Below, one piece after another: positions 33,941 through 43,166 of a stretch of 64,000 bases of DNA (the stretch's first letter is position 1; every line of letters starts with the position of its first letter). Origin of the DNA: Mycobacterium sp. 852002-51163_SCH5372311 (lineage in GTDB: Bacteria; Actinomycetota; Actinomycetes; Mycobacteriales; Mycobacteriaceae). The stretch is taken from assembly GCF_001667115.1 (NCBI RefSeq), contig NZ_LZIJ01000203.1, forward strand, positions 1-64,000, given 5' to 3'. Below the pieces are notes generated by a model. The model was not told the origin of the DNA. It did no database searches and worked only from the letters and a program-made list of their open reading frames with translations. Both the position numbers and the translations under genes were made by a program.

Positions 33941-35686
33941 ATGTTGACCCTCGCACTCATAGGCCTGGTCGGGGGCCTGATCACCGGCATATCCCCGTGC
34001 ATCCTGCCGGTGCTGCCGGTGATCTTCTTCTCCGGCGCGCGCACGGTCGCCGCTGAGCCGGCCGCACCAGCGGCTGCTGTCGCGATCGAGACCACACCGA
34101 AACGTTCCCGGTCGGAGGCGCTGCGCCCGTACCGGGTGATCGGCGGGCTGGTGCTCAGCTTCAGCCTGGTCACCTTGGCGGGCTCGGCCTTGTTGTCCCT
34201 GCTGCACATTCGGCAGGACGCGATCCGCTGGGTGGCGCTGGTCGCGCTGGTGGCGATCGGCGCCGGGCTGATCTTTCCCCGCTTCGAGCAATTGCTGGAG
34301 CGGCCCTTTTCCCGCATCCCGCAAAGACAGATCCGCACCCGCGGCAACGGGTTCGGTCTGGGCCTGGCATTGGGTGTGCTCTACGTTCCCTGCGCGGGCC
34401 CGGTGCTTGCCGCGATCGTGGTGGCCGGGGCAACCTCGACGATCGGTGTCAATACCGTCGTGCTCACCGCGGCGTTCGCGGTCGGGGCCGCCTTGCCGTT
34501 GTTGGTTTTCGCACTTGCCGGCCGGCAGGTGGCAGCGCGGGTCAGCGCATTTCGGCGCCGTCAGCGCGAGATCCGCATCGCGGCCGGGGTGGTGACGATC
34601 CTGCTGGCGGTGGCGCTGGTGCTCGACCTGCCTGCGGTGCTGCAGCGGGCCGTCCCCGACTACACCAGCGCGTTGCAACAACAGGTCGGCGGCTCGAACC
34701 AGCTGCGGGAGAAGCTCAATCTCGGCGGCATCGTCAACGACCAGAACGCGCAACTGTCGAATTGCACCGACGGAGCGGCCCGGCTCGAAACCTGCGGTCC
34801 CGCACCGGATATCAAAGGCATCGCCGCCTGGCTGAACACTCCCGGCAACAAACCGGTCGACCTGCACTCGCTGCGGGGGCGGGTCGTGCTGATCGACTTC
34901 TGGGCGTATTCCTGCATCAATTGCCAACGCGCCATCCCGCACATCGTCGGCTGGTATCAGGCCTACAAGGCTGCCGGCTTCGAGGTGATCGGCGTACACA
35001 CTCCGGAGTACGCCTTCGAGAAGGTCACCGGCAACGTAGCGGCCGGGGCCGCCGACCTGGGCATCAAATACCCTGTCGCGCTTGACAATAACTACTCGAC
35101 GTGGACGAACTACCGCAACCGGTACTGGCCGGCCGAGTATCTGGTCGACGCCAACGGAACTGTGCGGCACATCAAGTTCGGCGAGGGAGACTACGACGGC
35201 GCCGAGCGCTTGATCAGGCAGTTGCTGCTCGACGCGAATCCCTCGGCCAAGCTGCCGCCGCCGGTGGGGGCGCCGGACAATACGCCGACCCGAGGACTGA
35301 CGCCCGAGACGTATCTGGGGGTAGGCAAGGCGATCAACTTCGCCGGCGGCGGGGTCTATGACAGTGGCTCGGCGGCGTTCAGCTACCCACCGGCCCAGCC
35401 GGGGGACACGTTCGCGCTGAGCGGTCCGTGGAAACTCGACTACCAGGGCGCGACGGCCGATGGCGACGGCTCCGGCATCCGACTCAGCTATCGCGCCAAG
35501 AACGTCTACATCGTCGTCGGCGGCGCCGGAACCCTGACGGTGACGCGGGACGGAAAGTCGCTCACCCTACCGGTCGGCGGACCGCCGACATCGCGCCAGG
35601 TCGTCGCCGGCAACGAGGTGGCCTCCGGGACGGTCGAGGTGCGTCCCAGCCGCGGGCTGCAGGTGTATTCGTTCACTTACGGCTGA
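33941..35686 (+). CDS. dipZ: DipZ, membrane thiol-disulfide protein (CcdA-like plus thioredoxin-like domains)
   Basis: DipZ passes reducing power across the membrane to exported proteins. The N-terminal half has CcdA-type membrane helices with a Cys in GISPCILPVLPV and another in VPCAGPVLAA. The exported half has a thioredoxin/TlpA-like domain with the active site SCINCQ, then a C-terminal beta-rich carbohydrate-binding-like module. The 581 residues are about 110 shorter than the M. tuberculosis protein as I recall it. The ATG at 33941 fits a leaderless transcript from the SigK-type promoter. Confidence 0.92.
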   Translation: MLTLALIGLVGGLITGISPCILPVLPVIFFSGARTVAAEPAAPAAAVAIETTPKRSRSEALRPYRVIGGLVLSFSLVTLAGSALLSLLHIRQDAIRWVALVALVAIGAGLIFPRFEQLLERPFSRIPQRQIRTRGNGFGLGLALGVLYVPCAGPVLAAIVVAGATSTIGVNTVVLTAAFAVGAALPLLVFALAGRQVAARVSAFRRRQREIRIAAGVVTILLAVALVLDLPAVLQRAVPDYTSALQQQVGGSNQLREKLNLGGIVNDQNAQLSNCTDGAARLETCGPAPDIKGIAAWLNTPGNKPVDLHSLRGRVVLIDFWAYSCINCQRAIPHIVGWYQAYKAAGFEVIGVHTPEYAFEKVTGNVAAGAADLGIKYPVALDNNYSTWTNYRNRYWPAEYLVDANGTVRHIKFGEGDYDGAERLIRQLLLDANPSAKLPPPVGAPDNTPTRGLTPETYLGVGKAINFAGGGVYDSGSAAFSYPPAQPGDTFALSGPWKLDYQGATADGDGSGIRLSYRAKNVYIVVGGAGTLTVTRDGKSLTLPVGGPPTSRQVVAGNEVASGTVEVRPSRGLQVYSFTYG

Positions 35687-35715
35687 TTAAAAATTCACGG
35701 TGGTCAATTTAGGAC

Positions 35716-35742
35716 CCATCCAAAGAGCATGTGGCTCCGAAT
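35716..35742 (+). promoter_or_regulatory. SigK-type promoter of mpt70
   Basis: CCATCC (35716-35721) and CCGAAT (35737-35742) are spaced by 15 bases, as before dipZ. Transcription should start near 35750, leaving a 30-odd base leader with the ribosome site CAGGAG (35769-35774) before the mpt70 ATG. Confidence 0.78.
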
Positions 35743-35782
35743 CGTTCATGTCAGTCAATTCCTACTTTCAGGAGCAACGCAA

Positions 35783-36388
35783 ATGAAGACCAATAGCAGG
35801 AAACTCAAGAAGAGTTGTGCGACAACCGGTTTCGCGGCGGCCGCGGCCGTGGGCCTGGCCCTCATCGGCGCCCCGGCGGCGGTGGCCAGCCCCGCCACCA
35901 ATCTCGTCGGCCCGGGCTGCGCGGCCTACGCGCAGCAGGTGCCGAGCGGACCTGGGTCGGTGGCCGGGATGGCGAACGACCCCGTAGCGGTGGCGGCGTC
36001 GAACAATCCGATGCTGACCACGTTGACGTCGGCCCTGTCGGGCAAGCTCAACCCGCAGGTGAACCTGGTGGACACACTCAACAGCGGGCAGTACACGGTA
36101 TTCGCTCCGACGGATCAGGCGTTCAGCAAGCTCGATGCGGCCACCGTCGACAGGCTGAAAACCGATGCGCCGCTGCTGAACAAGATCCTGACCTACCACG
36201 TGGTGCAAGGTCAGATGAGCCCCGCCCAGGTCGGCGGCACACACAACACCCTGCAGGGCGCTTCCCTGACGGTCACCGGTTCGGGTAACAACCTCAAGGT
36301 GAACAACGCTTCCGTGGTCTGCGGTGGTGTGCAGACCGCGAACGCGGTGGTGTACATGATCGACACCGTCCTGATGCCGCCCATGTAG
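35783..36388 (+). CDS. mpt70: MPT70-type secreted fasciclin-domain antigen
   Basis: The 201-residue protein has a Sec signal peptide (about residues 1-36, ending near AVAS-PA) with no lipobox, as in secreted MPT70 rather than the lipoprotein MPT83. The mature part begins LVGPGCAAYAQQ and has one FAS1 domain (DPVAVAASNNP, GQYTVFAPTDQAFSKL, LTYHVVQGQ, VYMIDTVLMPP), with a Cys pair likely forming a disulfide. The ATG at 35783 follows the ribosome site CAGGAG; the upstream in-frame codon at 35729 lies in the promoter. Under SigK control by promoter similarity. Confidence 0.95.
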   Translation: MKTNSRKLKKSCATTGFAAAAAVGLALIGAPAAVASPATNLVGPGCAAYAQQVPSGPGSVAGMANDPVAVAASNNPMLTTLTSALSGKLNPQVNLVDTLNSGQYTVFAPTDQAFSKLDAATVDRLKTDAPLLNKILTYHVVQGQMSPAQVGGTHNTLQGASLTVTGSGNNLKVNNASVVCGGVQTANAVVYMIDTVLMPPM

Positions 36389-36479
36389 TCGCCCACGGCA
36401 AAGTCCCCACTGCTGCGGACGCACGATGTGCCAGAATGTCGAGAAATCTCCCATCAGGAATCCGACCGGAGGAATCGTC

Positions 36480-36734
36480 GTGGCCAGTACAGAGGTGGAG
36501 CACTACGACGGCGTCGACGTCGCCGAGGTGCCGTCCGCAGGGTGGGGATGGAGCCGAATCAACCACCGCACCTGGCACATCACCGGGTTCGTAATCTTTG
36601 GCTTTCTGCTGGCGATGTTGCGCGGCAACCACGTCGGCCACGTCGAGGACTGGTTCCTGATCGTGTTCGCCGCGCTGACGCTCGTCGTTCTGGTCCGTGA
36701 CCTCTGGGGTCGCCGGCGCGGCTGGATCAGGTAG
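36480..36734 (+). CDS. DUF2631 small membrane protein (Rv2876-like)
   Basis: The GTG at 36480 follows a GGAGG ribosome site. The 84-residue product has an N-terminal soluble segment (VASTEVEHYDG) and two membrane helices (HITGFVIFGFLLAML and DWFLIVFAALTLVVLV), ending in a basic tail. It resembles DUF2631 proteins that follow mpt70 in mycobacteria. It may share the mpt70 transcript. The last 8 bases overlap the convergent DUF4097 gene. Confidence 0.8.
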   Translation: MASTEVEHYDGVDVAEVPSAGWGWSRINHRTWHITGFVIFGFLLAMLRGNHVGHVEDWFLIVFAALTLVVLVRDLWGRRRGWIR

Positions 36735-37545
36735 TCACGGTCTCGCGCGCCGGTTCGACGGCGCGATGGATCCTGATGTCGCCGGACCCGCTGCGCACCT
36801 GTACGAGCAGGGTTTCGTCGCCTTCCTGGGGCCCGTCCGCCGGCTGCAGCTGGCTGGTGACGTGACCCGATCCGGTGTTGATGTCCAACCGGGCGGCGGT
36901 GCCCTCGGCGACCCCGACCTCGACGTCGCCGCTACTGCTGCCCGCCGACACCGCACCGGAAACGGCCGCGACGATGTCCACCGACCCCGACGCGGAGCGC
37001 GACTTCACGCTGCCGCGCAGCCGGCCGACGGTCAGCGAGCCGCTGGCGGCCTTGAATCTCAGATTGCCGTCGAGTTCACCGATCGCCACATTGCCCGAAG
37101 CCGTCGCGATCGAGGCATTACCTTGCACGCTTCGCACGCTGACCGACCCGGATGCACTGGTGGCCTTGAGCTTTCCGGTGACGCTGTCGATCTCCACTTC
37201 CCCGCTTGCACCCGCGAACCGCACGTGGGCGTATTCGCCTTCGGCGCGCATGCTGGCCGAGGCCACCGATACATGCAGACGCGATCCGGCGGGCAAACCG
37301 ATCTCGATATCGGTGTCACCGCCGAGAGAGCGCGGCAGGCCGCGTTTGGGACCGGTGACCGAGAGCTTCCCGTCGCGGAAGTCGACGCGGGTGTGCTCGG
37401 CCGTCCAGACGTCGGAACTACGTGATTCGTCGCAGGGGCGCACCGCGACGACGGTGTCGGCGCGATCGGTCGCGGCGATGCGCACCGAACCACCGGCGGC
37501 TTCGATCCACGCGTCGATCGCCGCGGGGGTTTCGAAAGTCGGCAT
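36727..37545 (-). CDS. DUF4097 beta-helix-like protein
   Basis: The 272-residue protein is built from repeated short segments (TSASGSVSVRSV, TASGNVAIGEL, AASGSLTVGRL, RSASGSVDIVAA) typical of DUF4097 (LiaG-like) right-handed beta-helical proteins. No signal peptide is seen. It follows a ribbon-helix-helix-like gene, 34 bases upstream, and the pair is probably one operon: a regulator followed by a repeat-rich effector of unknown role. Confidence 0.88.
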   Translation of the reverse strand: MPTFETPAAIDAWIEAAGGSVRIAATDRADTVVAVRPCDESRSSDVWTAEHTRVDFRDGKLSVTGPKRGLPRSLGGDTDIEIGLPAGSRLHVSVASASMRAEGEYAHVRFAGASGEVEIDSVTGKLKATSASGSVSVRSVQGNASIATASGNVAIGELDGNLRFKAASGSLTVGRLRGSVKSRSASGSVDIVAAVSGAVSAGSSSGDVEVGVAEGTAARLDINTGSGHVTSQLQPADGPQEGDETLLVQVRSGSGDIRIHRAVEPARETVTT

Positions 37546-37579
37546 TTCAGTCTCCTGTGGTTATGGGGAAGGAATGATG

Positions 37580-38095
37580 TCAGCGCACCCAGCCGGTGAC
37601 ACGGCGTCCGCCGCTACGGCCGGCGTGGCCTGGGCCGTGCTGACTGCCCGCCTGAGCGGCTCCCTGGCTGGCCAGGGCAGCGGCGCGGACCAGCCAGGCG
37701 TTGATCGACGCGCCCTCGCGTCGAGCGGCGCCCTCGACCACTGTGCGCAGCCCTTCCGGAAGCCGCAGGGTGACGCGCCAGGTTCCGCCGTCGTCGTCGT
37801 ATTGGGCGCCGAACAGGTGGTTGGCGTTGTCGGTGTCACCCGGCCCCTCGTCGACGGGGGCGCTGACGATGAACTCGGGGTCACGCCCGCGCAGCCGGAC
37901 CTCTACAGATCGGGGCGCCAATTCACCGGTGATCTCTTCGGCGGCGGCCGACAGCGCTTCCAGGAGTGCCAGCCGGACGGCCGAATCCAGCGGGGCGCTC
38001 AGCCGGTCGGCCAGTTCCTGGGCGGCGGCTCCGCCGGCCGCGGCGGCGACGCTCAGCTCGTGACGGACAGCGTCGACATAGGGTTGCAGATCCAT
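37580..38095 (-). CDS. Ribbon-helix-helix-like (HicB/Arc-type) protein
   Basis: The 171-residue product has a long acidic N-terminal part and a C-terminal segment that reads as a RHH DNA-binding fold (TWRVTLRLPEGLRTVVEGAARREGASINAWLVRAA), followed by a Gly/Arg-rich tail. Such a layout occurs with DUF4097 partners in actinobacteria. It is likely a transcription regulator of its own operon. No toxin partner is seen. Confidence 0.8.
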   Translation of the reverse strand: MDLQPYVDAVRHELSVAAAAGGAAAQELADRLSAPLDSAVRLALLEALSAAAEEITGELAPRSVEVRLRGRDPEFIVSAPVDEGPGDTDNANHLFGAQYDDDGGTWRVTLRLPEGLRTVVEGAARREGASINAWLVRAAALASQGAAQAGSQHGPGHAGRSGGRRVTGWVR

Positions 38096-38155
38096 GGTGT
38101 CATGGTGACACTATTCTGATGTCATAGCAAGTGTCATTCTGGTGCAAAGGTGGTG

Positions 38156-39058
38156 TCAGGCCCTGCGGCGCAGGTGGCGGTACCAGGCACCCGCGACGAC
38201 GCAGCCCACCAGTACGAGCAAAGCGACCGCCCACGGCCATCCGCCGTGCTGGTGCACCCAGCCGGCCAGCGCGCCTTGCATGCGTCCGGCTGCGGTGATC
38301 ACCGCGTCCTGCGGATTCGCATTGGCAGTGAAAAGCCGGACCTCGTAGAGGCCGTAGTAGCCCACATAAAGTCCGACGATCACCAACAACACGCCGCCAA
38401 TCCGGGTGACGAGGGGCAGGATCCGCCGCAGGCGGTCGGCCAGCGCCGAGCTCGCGGTCGCGGCAGCCACCGCAAGGACGCCGACGACCAGGGTCAGACC
38501 GGCCACATAGGCCGCATAGATCGCAACCGTCCCAAGGACCGAACCGCCCCGCAACCCGGCCCCCGTGACCGCGAGAAACGGCCCGATGGTGCACGAGAGC
38601 GACGCGATCGCATAGCTGACGCCGTACCCGTACATACCTGTCATCCACGAGCCCTGCCGCAGATTCGGCGCCCATCGAGCGCCAAGCGGTCGCAGGATCG
38701 TCAGCTTTCGGCCCGCCAGCAACCAGGCCCCGAGGCCGACGAGCAGCGCACCGATCACCACCGTGGCGTATGGCAGGTAACGCTGCACCGTCGTGGCCGC
38801 CGATATGGTCAGCGCGCCGAACACACCGAACACCGTCAAGAAGCCGAGCGCCATGCCGACGGTGGCCGCCAGTGCCCGGCCCAACGGGGCCGATGCCCCC
38901 AGCAGGGCCGGACCCGCTCGATTCGCCGGTGATTGTTCGCCGGACTGCTGCCCGCGTACCACCAGAAGTAGGTACGCGGGCAGCATGGCAAACCCACAGG
39001 GGTTCAGCGCTGCAACCAGCCCGGCGGCGAAGGCCAGGCCGATCAGGCCGCGGTTCAC
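38156..39058 (-). CDS. ccdA: CcdA-like membrane thiol-disulfide transporter (Rv2877c-like)
   Basis: This is a multi-pass membrane protein of 300 residues with a CcdA/DsbD-type start containing a Cys (LNPCGFAMLPAYLLL) and a second Cys in LSCTIGPFLAVTG. It should carry electrons to an exported partner, here MPT53, which is encoded directly upstream and 15 bases away. The start MNRGLIGLAFAAGL gives a proper first membrane helix. Confidence 0.92.
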   Translation of the reverse strand: MNRGLIGLAFAAGLVAALNPCGFAMLPAYLLLVVRGQQSGEQSPANRAGPALLGASAPLGRALAATVGMALGFLTVFGVFGALTISAATTVQRYLPYATVVIGALLVGLGAWLLAGRKLTILRPLGARWAPNLRQGSWMTGMYGYGVSYAIASLSCTIGPFLAVTGAGLRGGSVLGTVAIYAAYVAGLTLVVGVLAVAAATASSALADRLRRILPLVTRIGGVLLVIVGLYVGYYGLYEVRLFTANANPQDAVITAAGRMQGALAGWVHQHGGWPWAVALLVLVGCVVAGAWYRHLRRRA

Positions 39059-39073
39059 TGGACGCTCAGGCAG

Positions 39074-39583
39074 TCAGGACGCAAGCGCCGCAACCCGGCC
39101 GGACAACTCCTGCTGCGACATCGCCGAGGTCGGGTTGTTGACGAACGTCGAATTGCCGTCCGCCCGGTAGAACACATATGCCGGCTGCCACGGCACGTTG
39201 TACCGGGCCCAGATCGAACCGTCGGCGTCATTGAGGTTGACGAAGTTCAGGTGGTACTTGGAGACAAAGTCTTGCATCGCACCAACTTCCGAGTGCGCCG
39301 CGATACCGACGAACGTGACTCCCGGGTTGGCGCCCGCCACCTGGCTGACGCTTGGAGCTTCGGCATTGCAGAACGGGCACCATGGCGTCCAGAACCAGAG
39401 GACCGCGGGCTTGCCCTGCAGAGTCGCGCCGCTGAACGGCGCACCACTGAGGGTGGTTCCGGTGAATTGCAGACGGTCATCCGCGGCTGCCGCCCGCGGC
39501 GCGCTTACCAGCGCAAAAAACACCGCGACCGACAAAACGGCCGCGGCAAACAACCTGAGCGGGGACATCAAGCGAAGAATCAT
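39074..39583 (-). CDS. mpt53: MPT53, exported thioredoxin-like thiol oxidoreductase (DsbE-like)
   Basis: The start at 39583 (MILRLMSPLRLF) follows a TGAGGT ribosome site; an ATG at 39595 would add four residues but overlap that site. The 169 residues have a signal peptide (ending near RAAAADDRLQF) and a thioredoxin fold with active site WCPFCNAEAPS and a cis-Pro loop (VPWQPAYVFYR). The protein catalyses disulfide exchange outside the membrane and pairs with the adjacent CcdA-like protein. Confidence 0.95.
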   Translation of the reverse strand: MILRLMSPLRLFAAAVLSVAVFFALVSAPRAAAADDRLQFTGTTLSGAPFSGATLQGKPAVLWFWTPWCPFCNAEAPSVSQVAGANPGVTFVGIAAHSEVGAMQDFVSKYHLNFVNLNDADGSIWARYNVPWQPAYVFYRADGNSTFVNNPTSAMSQQELSGRVAALAS

Positions 39584-39763
39584 GACATACCTCATTTGCT
39601 GGTCGGATGTTCTAGATGACGTGGCAGCCGCCAGGATGGTTCATCGCCGTTCGGCGGGCATCGAGACTGCGATGACGGTGGCCCTGCCCGCGGTTTGGGT
39701 GCCTTCAGCGCAGCCTGGACGCCACGATTGCGGGCTCGACGATCGGGCTTGGGTCCCGCCCGC

Positions 39764-40864
39764 TCACTTTCCTTCGAAGGCCAGCTGTCCGCAGGCCGCG
39801 CTGATTTCGCGGCCGCGGGTATCGCGCACCGTGCAGGACACACCTTTCGACCGGACCCGTCGGACGAATTCGCGCTCCACCGCCTTCGGGCTGGCGTCCC
39901 AGTCACTGCCTGGGGTCGGATTGAGCGGGATCAGGTTCACATGCACCAGCGGCCCCAGCACACGATGCAACCGCTTGCCGAGCAAGTCGGCCCGCCACGG
40001 TTGATCGTTGACATCGCGAATCAGGGCGTACTCGACCGAAATCCGCCGCCCGGTCAGCTCGGCGTAGTAGCGGGCCGCGTCCAGTGCTTCCGCGATCTTC
40101 CAGCGATTGTTGACCGGCACCAGCGTGTCGCGCAGCTCGTCGTCGGGCGCATGCAGCGACAACGCCAGCGTCACGCCGAGCCGCTCGTCGGCGAGCTTCC
40201 GGATCGCCGGAGCCAATCCCACCGTCGACACCGTCACCGCCCGCGCCGAGATTCCGAAACCGGAACGCTCCGTGATGCGCCGGACGGCGGCCAGCACCCT
40301 GGGATAGTTGGCCAGCGGCTCCCCCATCCCCATGAAAACCACGTTCGACAGCCGTTGACCGCCGAAGTCGTCGCGCAGCGCCGCGGCGGCGGCACGCACC
40401 TGCTCGAGAATTTCCGCGGTGGACAGGTTGCGGTTCAAACCGCCCTGGCCCGTCGCGCAGAACGGGCAAGCCATCCCGCAGCCCGCTTGCGAGGAGATGC
40501 AGATCGTGTTGCGCTGCGGGTAGCGCATCAGCACCGATTCGAAGGTCGTGCCAGCAGGGTCGTTCACGGCCCGCCACAACGTCTTTCGAGTCTGACCGGC
40601 ATCGCAGGTGACTTCGGCGGCCGCCGTGAGCAGGGTCGGGAACATGGTCTCGGCGACGCGGTCGCGGACACCGGCAGGAAGGTCGGTCATCTGCCGCGGG
40701 TCGGCGGTGAGCCGGCCGTAGTAATGGTGCGCGAGCTGCTTGGCGCGAAACGCCGGCAGGCCCAGTTCGGCGACGACGGACACGCGGCCCTCCGCGTCGA
40801 GGTCGGCGAGGTGCCGCGGCGGCTTTCCCCGGCGCGGCGCATCAAAGATCAATTCTTGGACCAT
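39764..40864 (-). CDS. rlmN: RlmN, 23S rRNA (adenine2503-C2)-methyltransferase
   Basis: This is a radical-SAM enzyme that methylates A2503 of 23S rRNA (and A37 of some tRNAs). The 366 residues have the cluster motif CGMACPFCATGQGG with C-x3-C-x2-C, GMGEPLANYP, and the two mechanistic Cys (near the N-terminal third and in SCTVRDTRG). The gene is one intact frame. The 180-base gap before mpt53 shows no gene. Confidence 0.95.
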   Translation of the reverse strand: MVQELIFDAPRRGKPPRHLADLDAEGRVSVVAELGLPAFRAKQLAHHYYGRLTADPRQMTDLPAGVRDRVAETMFPTLLTAAAEVTCDAGQTRKTLWRAVNDPAGTTFESVLMRYPQRNTICISSQAGCGMACPFCATGQGGLNRNLSTAEILEQVRAAAAALRDDFGGQRLSNVVFMGMGEPLANYPRVLAAVRRITERSGFGISARAVTVSTVGLAPAIRKLADERLGVTLALSLHAPDDELRDTLVPVNNRWKIAEALDAARYYAELTGRRISVEYALIRDVNDQPWRADLLGKRLHRVLGPLVHVNLIPLNPTPGSDWDASPKAVEREFVRRVRSKGVSCTVRDTRGREISAACGQLAFEGK

Positions 40865-40877
40865 GACCTGTCCAGTA

Positions 40878-41798
40878 TCAGGGAAGCAGCGTAAACACGG
40901 TCCAGGTCGCCACGGCCGACGGCAGCACCCCGTCCAGCCGGTCCATCAGTCCGCCGTGTCCCGGCAGCAGCCGGCCCATGTCCTTGATGCCCAGGTCACG
41001 CTTGACCTGGGACTCCACCAGATCGCCGAGCGTGCAGGTCAGCACTAGCAGCAAACCGAGCAGCGCGCCCACCCACAGCTCGCGATGGGCCAGGAAATGC
41101 ACGGTCAGGATGGTCGCGGTGATCCCGAAGACCAGCGAACCGGCGAATCCCTCCCAGGACTTCTTCGGGCTGATCTTGGGAACCATCGGGTGCTTGCCGA
41201 ACAGGACGCCCACGGCATAGCCGCCCACGTCGGATGCGACCACCGCGATCATCAAACAGAAGACCCGCGCCCCCCCGTCTTTCGGGTACACCAGCAATGC
41301 CGCGAACGAACCGAACAGCGGTACCCACGCGGCCAGGAATATGGTGGCCGACGTGTCGCGCAGATAGTTCGACGGCGGCGCACCCGTGGCATCCCGTGCG
41401 GTGTTGTCCTGCATGAACAGCCGCCAGATCATGCACACCACCACCATGCCGCCGAAGCCGGCCAACGCGCCGACCGCATGGTGCCACCAGGTCAGCCAGA
41501 TGGTGACCTGCCCGCCGATCAACAACGGGATGACCGGAATCAGGTAGCCGTTTTCGCGCAGTCGCCGGACGACCTCATGGGTGGCCACCAGGGCGGCAGC
41601 GGAGCACAAAACCACCCACCAACGTGGAACGAACAACAGAGTCGCGATGAGAACGCCGCCGATACCTGCCCCGACCAGGATCGCGGCGGGCAGGTTGCGT
41701 CCCGCACGCGAGGACTTCTTAGGCTCCTGCGAGCTCTGATCGTCCCCCGGCGGTGGCTCGTCGGGCGGACTGCCGGTACCGGCATCGGTGGTTGCCAC
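40878..41798 (-). CDS. cdsA: CdsA, phosphatidate cytidylyltransferase
   Basis: CdsA makes CDP-diacylglycerol for phospholipid synthesis. The 306 residues have a hydrophilic N-terminal tail (1-30), seven or eight membrane helices and the family signature in SDVGGYAVGVLFGKHPMVPKISPKKSWEG and later GDLVESQVKRDLGIKDMGRLLPGHGGLMDRLDG. It is downstream of frr by 30 bases and upstream of rlmN on the same strand. Confidence 0.96.
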   Translation of the reverse strand: MATTDAGTGSPPDEPPPGDDQSSQEPKKSSRAGRNLPAAILVGAGIGGVLIATLLFVPRWWVVLCSAAALVATHEVVRRLRENGYLIPVIPLLIGGQVTIWLTWWHHAVGALAGFGGMVVVCMIWRLFMQDNTARDATGAPPSNYLRDTSATIFLAAWVPLFGSFAALLVYPKDGGARVFCLMIAVVASDVGGYAVGVLFGKHPMVPKISPKKSWEGFAGSLVFGITATILTVHFLAHRELWVGALLGLLLVLTCTLGDLVESQVKRDLGIKDMGRLLPGHGGLMDRLDGVLPSAVATWTVFTLLP

Positions 41799-41828
41799 GG
41801 GCGGAAACGGACTTGGCTGCTGGGACCG

Positions 41829-42386
41829 CTAGACCTCCAGCAGCTCGCCTTCTTTGTGTTTGACCAACTCGTCGATCTGGTTGACGTAGTTGTGAGTGGT
41901 CTTGTCGAGATCTTTTTCGGCCCGGCCTACCTCGTCTTCTCCGGCCTCGCCGTCCTTGCGGATGCGATGCAGCTCCTCCATCGCCTTGCGGCGGATGTTG
42001 CGCACCGAGACACGGGCTTCTTCACCTTTGTGTTTGGCCTGCTTGACCAGCTCACGTCGCCGTTCCTCGGTGAGCTGAGGCACCGCCACCCGGATGAGCG
42101 TCCCGTCGTTGGTGGGGTTCACTCCCAGGTCGGAGTTGCGGATCGCGGTCTCGATGGCGTGCAGCTGATTCGCCTCATAAGGCTTGATCACGACCAGCCT
42201 CGCCTCGGGGACATTTATGCTGGCCAGTTGCGTGATCGGGGTGTGGGTGCCGTAGTAGTCAATGGTGATCCGGGAGAACATGCCCGGGTTCGCGCGACCG
42301 GTCCGGATGGTCGACAGATCGTCCCTGGCCACCGACACGGCCTTTTCCATCCTCTCCTCGGCGTCGAAGAGAGCTTCTTCAATCAT
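41829..42386 (-). CDS. frr: Ribosome recycling factor
   Basis: The factor splits post-termination ribosomes together with EF-G. The 185 residues are all-helical with the family segments VARDDLSTIRTGRANPGMFSRI, IRVAVPQLTEERRRELVKQAK and a C-terminal helix ending GELLEV. The start follows a GGAGGAG ribosome site and lies 36 bases after pyrH. Confidence 0.97.
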   Translation of the reverse strand: MIEEALFDAEERMEKAVSVARDDLSTIRTGRANPGMFSRITIDYYGTHTPITQLASINVPEARLVVIKPYEANQLHAIETAIRNSDLGVNPTNDGTLIRVAVPQLTEERRRELVKQAKHKGEEARVSVRNIRRKAMEELHRIRKDGEAGEDEVGRAEKDLDKTTHNYVNQIDELVKHKEGELLEV

Positions 42387-42422
42387 TTGCGCCGCTCCTC
42401 CTCCATCGCTTGCCGCCGCCGA

Positions 42423-43166
42423 TCAGGTGGTGACCAGCGTTCCGATCTTCTCACCAGCGACCGCACGGGCGATATTGCCATCGGTCAGCAGATTGAACAC
42501 CAGAATCGGCATGCCATTGTCCATGCACAGACTGAACGCGGTGGCATCGGCCACTCGCAGTCCGCGGTCGATGACCTCGCGGTGACTGATCGCGGTGAGC
42601 AGTTCGGCATGCGGGTTCTCCCGCGGGTCTTCGGCGAACACCCCGTCGACCGCCTTGGCCATCAGCACCACGTCCGCGCCGATCTCCAGTGCCCGCTGAG
42701 CTGCCGTCGTGTCCGTCGAAAAGTACGGCAGGCCCATGCCGGCGCCGAAGATGACCACCCGCCCCTTCTCCAGGTGGCGGACCGCCCGCAACGGCAGGTA
42801 GGGCTCGGCCACCTGGCCCATGGTGATCGCCGTCTGAACCCGGGTGACAATGCCTTCCTTTTCGAGGAAGTCCTGCAGCGCAAGGCTGTTCATGACGGTG
42901 CCGAGCATCCCCATGTAGTCCGACCGGGTGCGCTCCATACCGCGCTGCTGAAGCTGCGCGCCGCGAAAGAAGTTGCCGCCGCCGATGACGACCGCGACCT
43001 GCACGCCGTCGCGGACTACCTCGGCGATCTGACGGGCCACCTGCGCCACCACATCGGGATCCAGGCCGACCTGGCCGCCGCCGAACATCTCGCCGCCAAG
43101 CTTCAGCAACACTCGCGCGTACTTGGAACGCACCCCGTTGGTGCTCGTCGGCTGGGCCTCCGTCAT
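42423..43166 (-). CDS. pyrH: UMP kinase (PyrH)
   Basis: PyrH phosphorylates UMP to UDP. The start is ATG 43166 (MTEAQPTST) after an AAGGAG ribosome site; longer upstream frames cross untranslated, atypical sequence. The 247 residues contain LKLGGEMFGG, VIGGGNFFRG, AITMGQVAEPYLPLRA and the nucleotide region FNLLTDGNIARAV. It heads the pyrH-frr-cdsA-rlmN set. Confidence 0.96.
   Translation of the reverse strand: MTEAQPTSTNGVRSKYARVLLKLGGEMFGGGQVGLDPDVVAQVARQIAEVVRDGVQVAVVIGGGNFFRGAQLQQRGMERTRSDYMGMLGTVMNSLALQDFLEKEGIVTRVQTAITMGQVAEPYLPLRAVRHLEKGRVVIFGAGMGLPYFSTDTTAAQRALEIGADVVLMAKAVDGVFAEDPRENPHAELLTAISHREVIDRGLRVADATAFSLCMDNGMPILVFNLLTDGNIARAVAGEKIGTLVTT

Noticed and set aside
33735..33956. 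73-residue - strand frame between dxr and dipZ
   Set aside because: It crosses the SigK-type promoter and the dipZ start and has no recognisable motif.
39592..39906. 104-residue - strand frame between rlmN and mpt53
   Set aside because: It overlaps the end of rlmN, is Arg/Pro-rich, and shows no motif.
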